From contig OX457024.1 in NCBI GenBank assembly GCA_949752745.1, positions 48,984,490 to 49,048,489 of the forward strand: a DNA stretch of 64,000 bases, read 5' to 3'. Under the pieces are notes generated by a model. The model worked only from the letters and a program-made list of their open reading frames with translations. It was not told the origin of the DNA and did no database searches. The stretch's first letter is position 1. Each line of letters opens with the position of its first letter. This document shows positions 63,515 to 64,000 of this stretch, piece after piece. The DNA comes from Protula sp. h YS-2021. Lineage: Eukaryota > Annelida > Polychaeta > Sabellida > Serpulidae. A program made the position numbers and the translations under genes.

Positions 63515-64000
63515 TGACGATGCCTAAGCCTCGAGACACTACATTTATATACGATTTTATCATGCTGAATCAACGATTTCATCATGCTGATTCAGCACAA
63601 TTTTTTTTTTTTTTTTTTTTTTTTAGTTTGTTCTCCTGGGGGGGGGGGGTCGGTACATAGTATGCCCCGGGGGGGGGTCGGTACATAGTATGCCCCGGGG
63701 GGGTCGGTACATAGTATGTCCTAGTGATGTCGGTACATAGTCTGTCCCGGGGGGGGGGGGGGTCGGTACATAGTATGCACTAGGGGGGGGGTCGGTACAT
63801 AGTATGTCCTAGTGATGTCGGTACATAGTCTGTCCCGGGGGGGGGGGTCGGTACATAGTATGCACTAGGGGGGGGGGTCGGTACATAGTATGCACTAGGG
63901 GGGGGGTCGGTACATAGTATGCACTAGGGGGGGGTCGGTACATAGTATGCACTAGGGGGGGGGTCGGTAAATATTATGCACTGGGGGGGTGACGTCATTT
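63515..64000 (-). repeat. Polinton right inverted repeat with twelve iterons
   Basis: Mirror of 47137-47390 with the same TATA (63545-63551) and 'gattcagcatg' phrases, then a T run. Twelve copies of 'tcggtacatagt.tg' start at 63650, 63678, 63704, 63730, 63763, 63792, 63818, 63848, 63878, 63907, 63935 and 63964, most of them separated by G runs. It ends 'tgacgtcattt' at the window edge; 'aaatgacgtca' also occurs at 47090-47100. Confidence 0.85.

Larger units (their letters stand above)
47130..64000. mobile_element. Maverick/Polinton (adintovirus-like) element, right end at or beyond window edge
   Basis: Inverted repeats at ~47137-47390 and ~63515-64000 flank a full Polinton gene set: protein-primed PolB, rve integrase with chromodomain, A32-type packaging ATPase, adenain-type protease, hexon-type and penton-type capsid proteins. 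Only one small gene is visibly frameshifted, so it is recent or active. Both ends carry G-tract iterons. A 6-bp target duplication could not be checked because the right end is not clearly closed. Confidence 0.9.

Overview
This is invertebrate nuclear DNA. It is AT-rich, intron-like and packed with minisatellites, microsatellites and poly-G tracts, and it has no bacterial operons. Several repeat families have a core of ~190-bp tandem units, then an ACGG/ACAG-type microsatellite, then a short 3' hairpin. That layout resembles the Helentron-associated 'pearl'-type elements known from bivalves, so a marine mollusc is a reasonable guess but is not proven. No large intact host gene is visible.

1-8 kb: ~0.9-kb macrosatellite units, a 28-bp minisatellite, an AT-rich block, a 1.4-kb array of 22-bp minisatellites, and a tandem-core dispersed repeat. 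8-29 kb: on the minus strand, short exon-like cassettes (60-71 nt, usually bounded by AG and GTAAG) recur in the order D-B-C-A in the direction of transcription. The D cassettes are filled with 15- or 18-bp repeats. I read this as a segmentally duplicated multi-exon unit encoding disordered, repeat-rich peptides. Reading phases do not chain simply, so it may be partly decayed. An 18.9-24.2 kb block of other repeats splits it. 29-38 kb: dispersed repeats, low complexity and one unidentified open frame.

38-47 kb: a ~5.7-kb element with very long (~1.9 kb) inverted terminal repeats (E1). The arms carry tRNA-like sequences and inward-facing TATA promoters, and enclose decayed PC4-like and zinc-finger genes. 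Next to it lie two convergent paralogous RING-like genes separated by palindromes.

47.1-64 kb: a largely intact Maverick/Polinton (adintovirus-like) element. The right inverted repeat runs to the window edge. Plus strand: a Cys-rich early protein, protein-primed DNA polymerase B with an embedded endonuclease VII-like HNH, and a row of small PC4-like (single-strand DNA-binding fold) proteins. Minus strand: a morphogenesis cluster with overlapping or closely packed genes (integrase, packaging ATPase, small virion-type proteins, penton/minor capsid, basic pX/pVI-like protein, hexon-type major capsid, adenain-type protease). Upstream of that lie accessory genes including a NADAR-domain protein, a two-domain PC4-like zinc protein, a paralogous pair of unknown proteins, and a repeat-rich acidic protein with possible death-fold domains. 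Both inverted repeats carry the same TATA promoter firing inward, and several internal genes have TATAAAAG boxes. The gene set covers replication, integration, DNA packaging and capsid assembly, so it looks capable of both transposition and virion formation.
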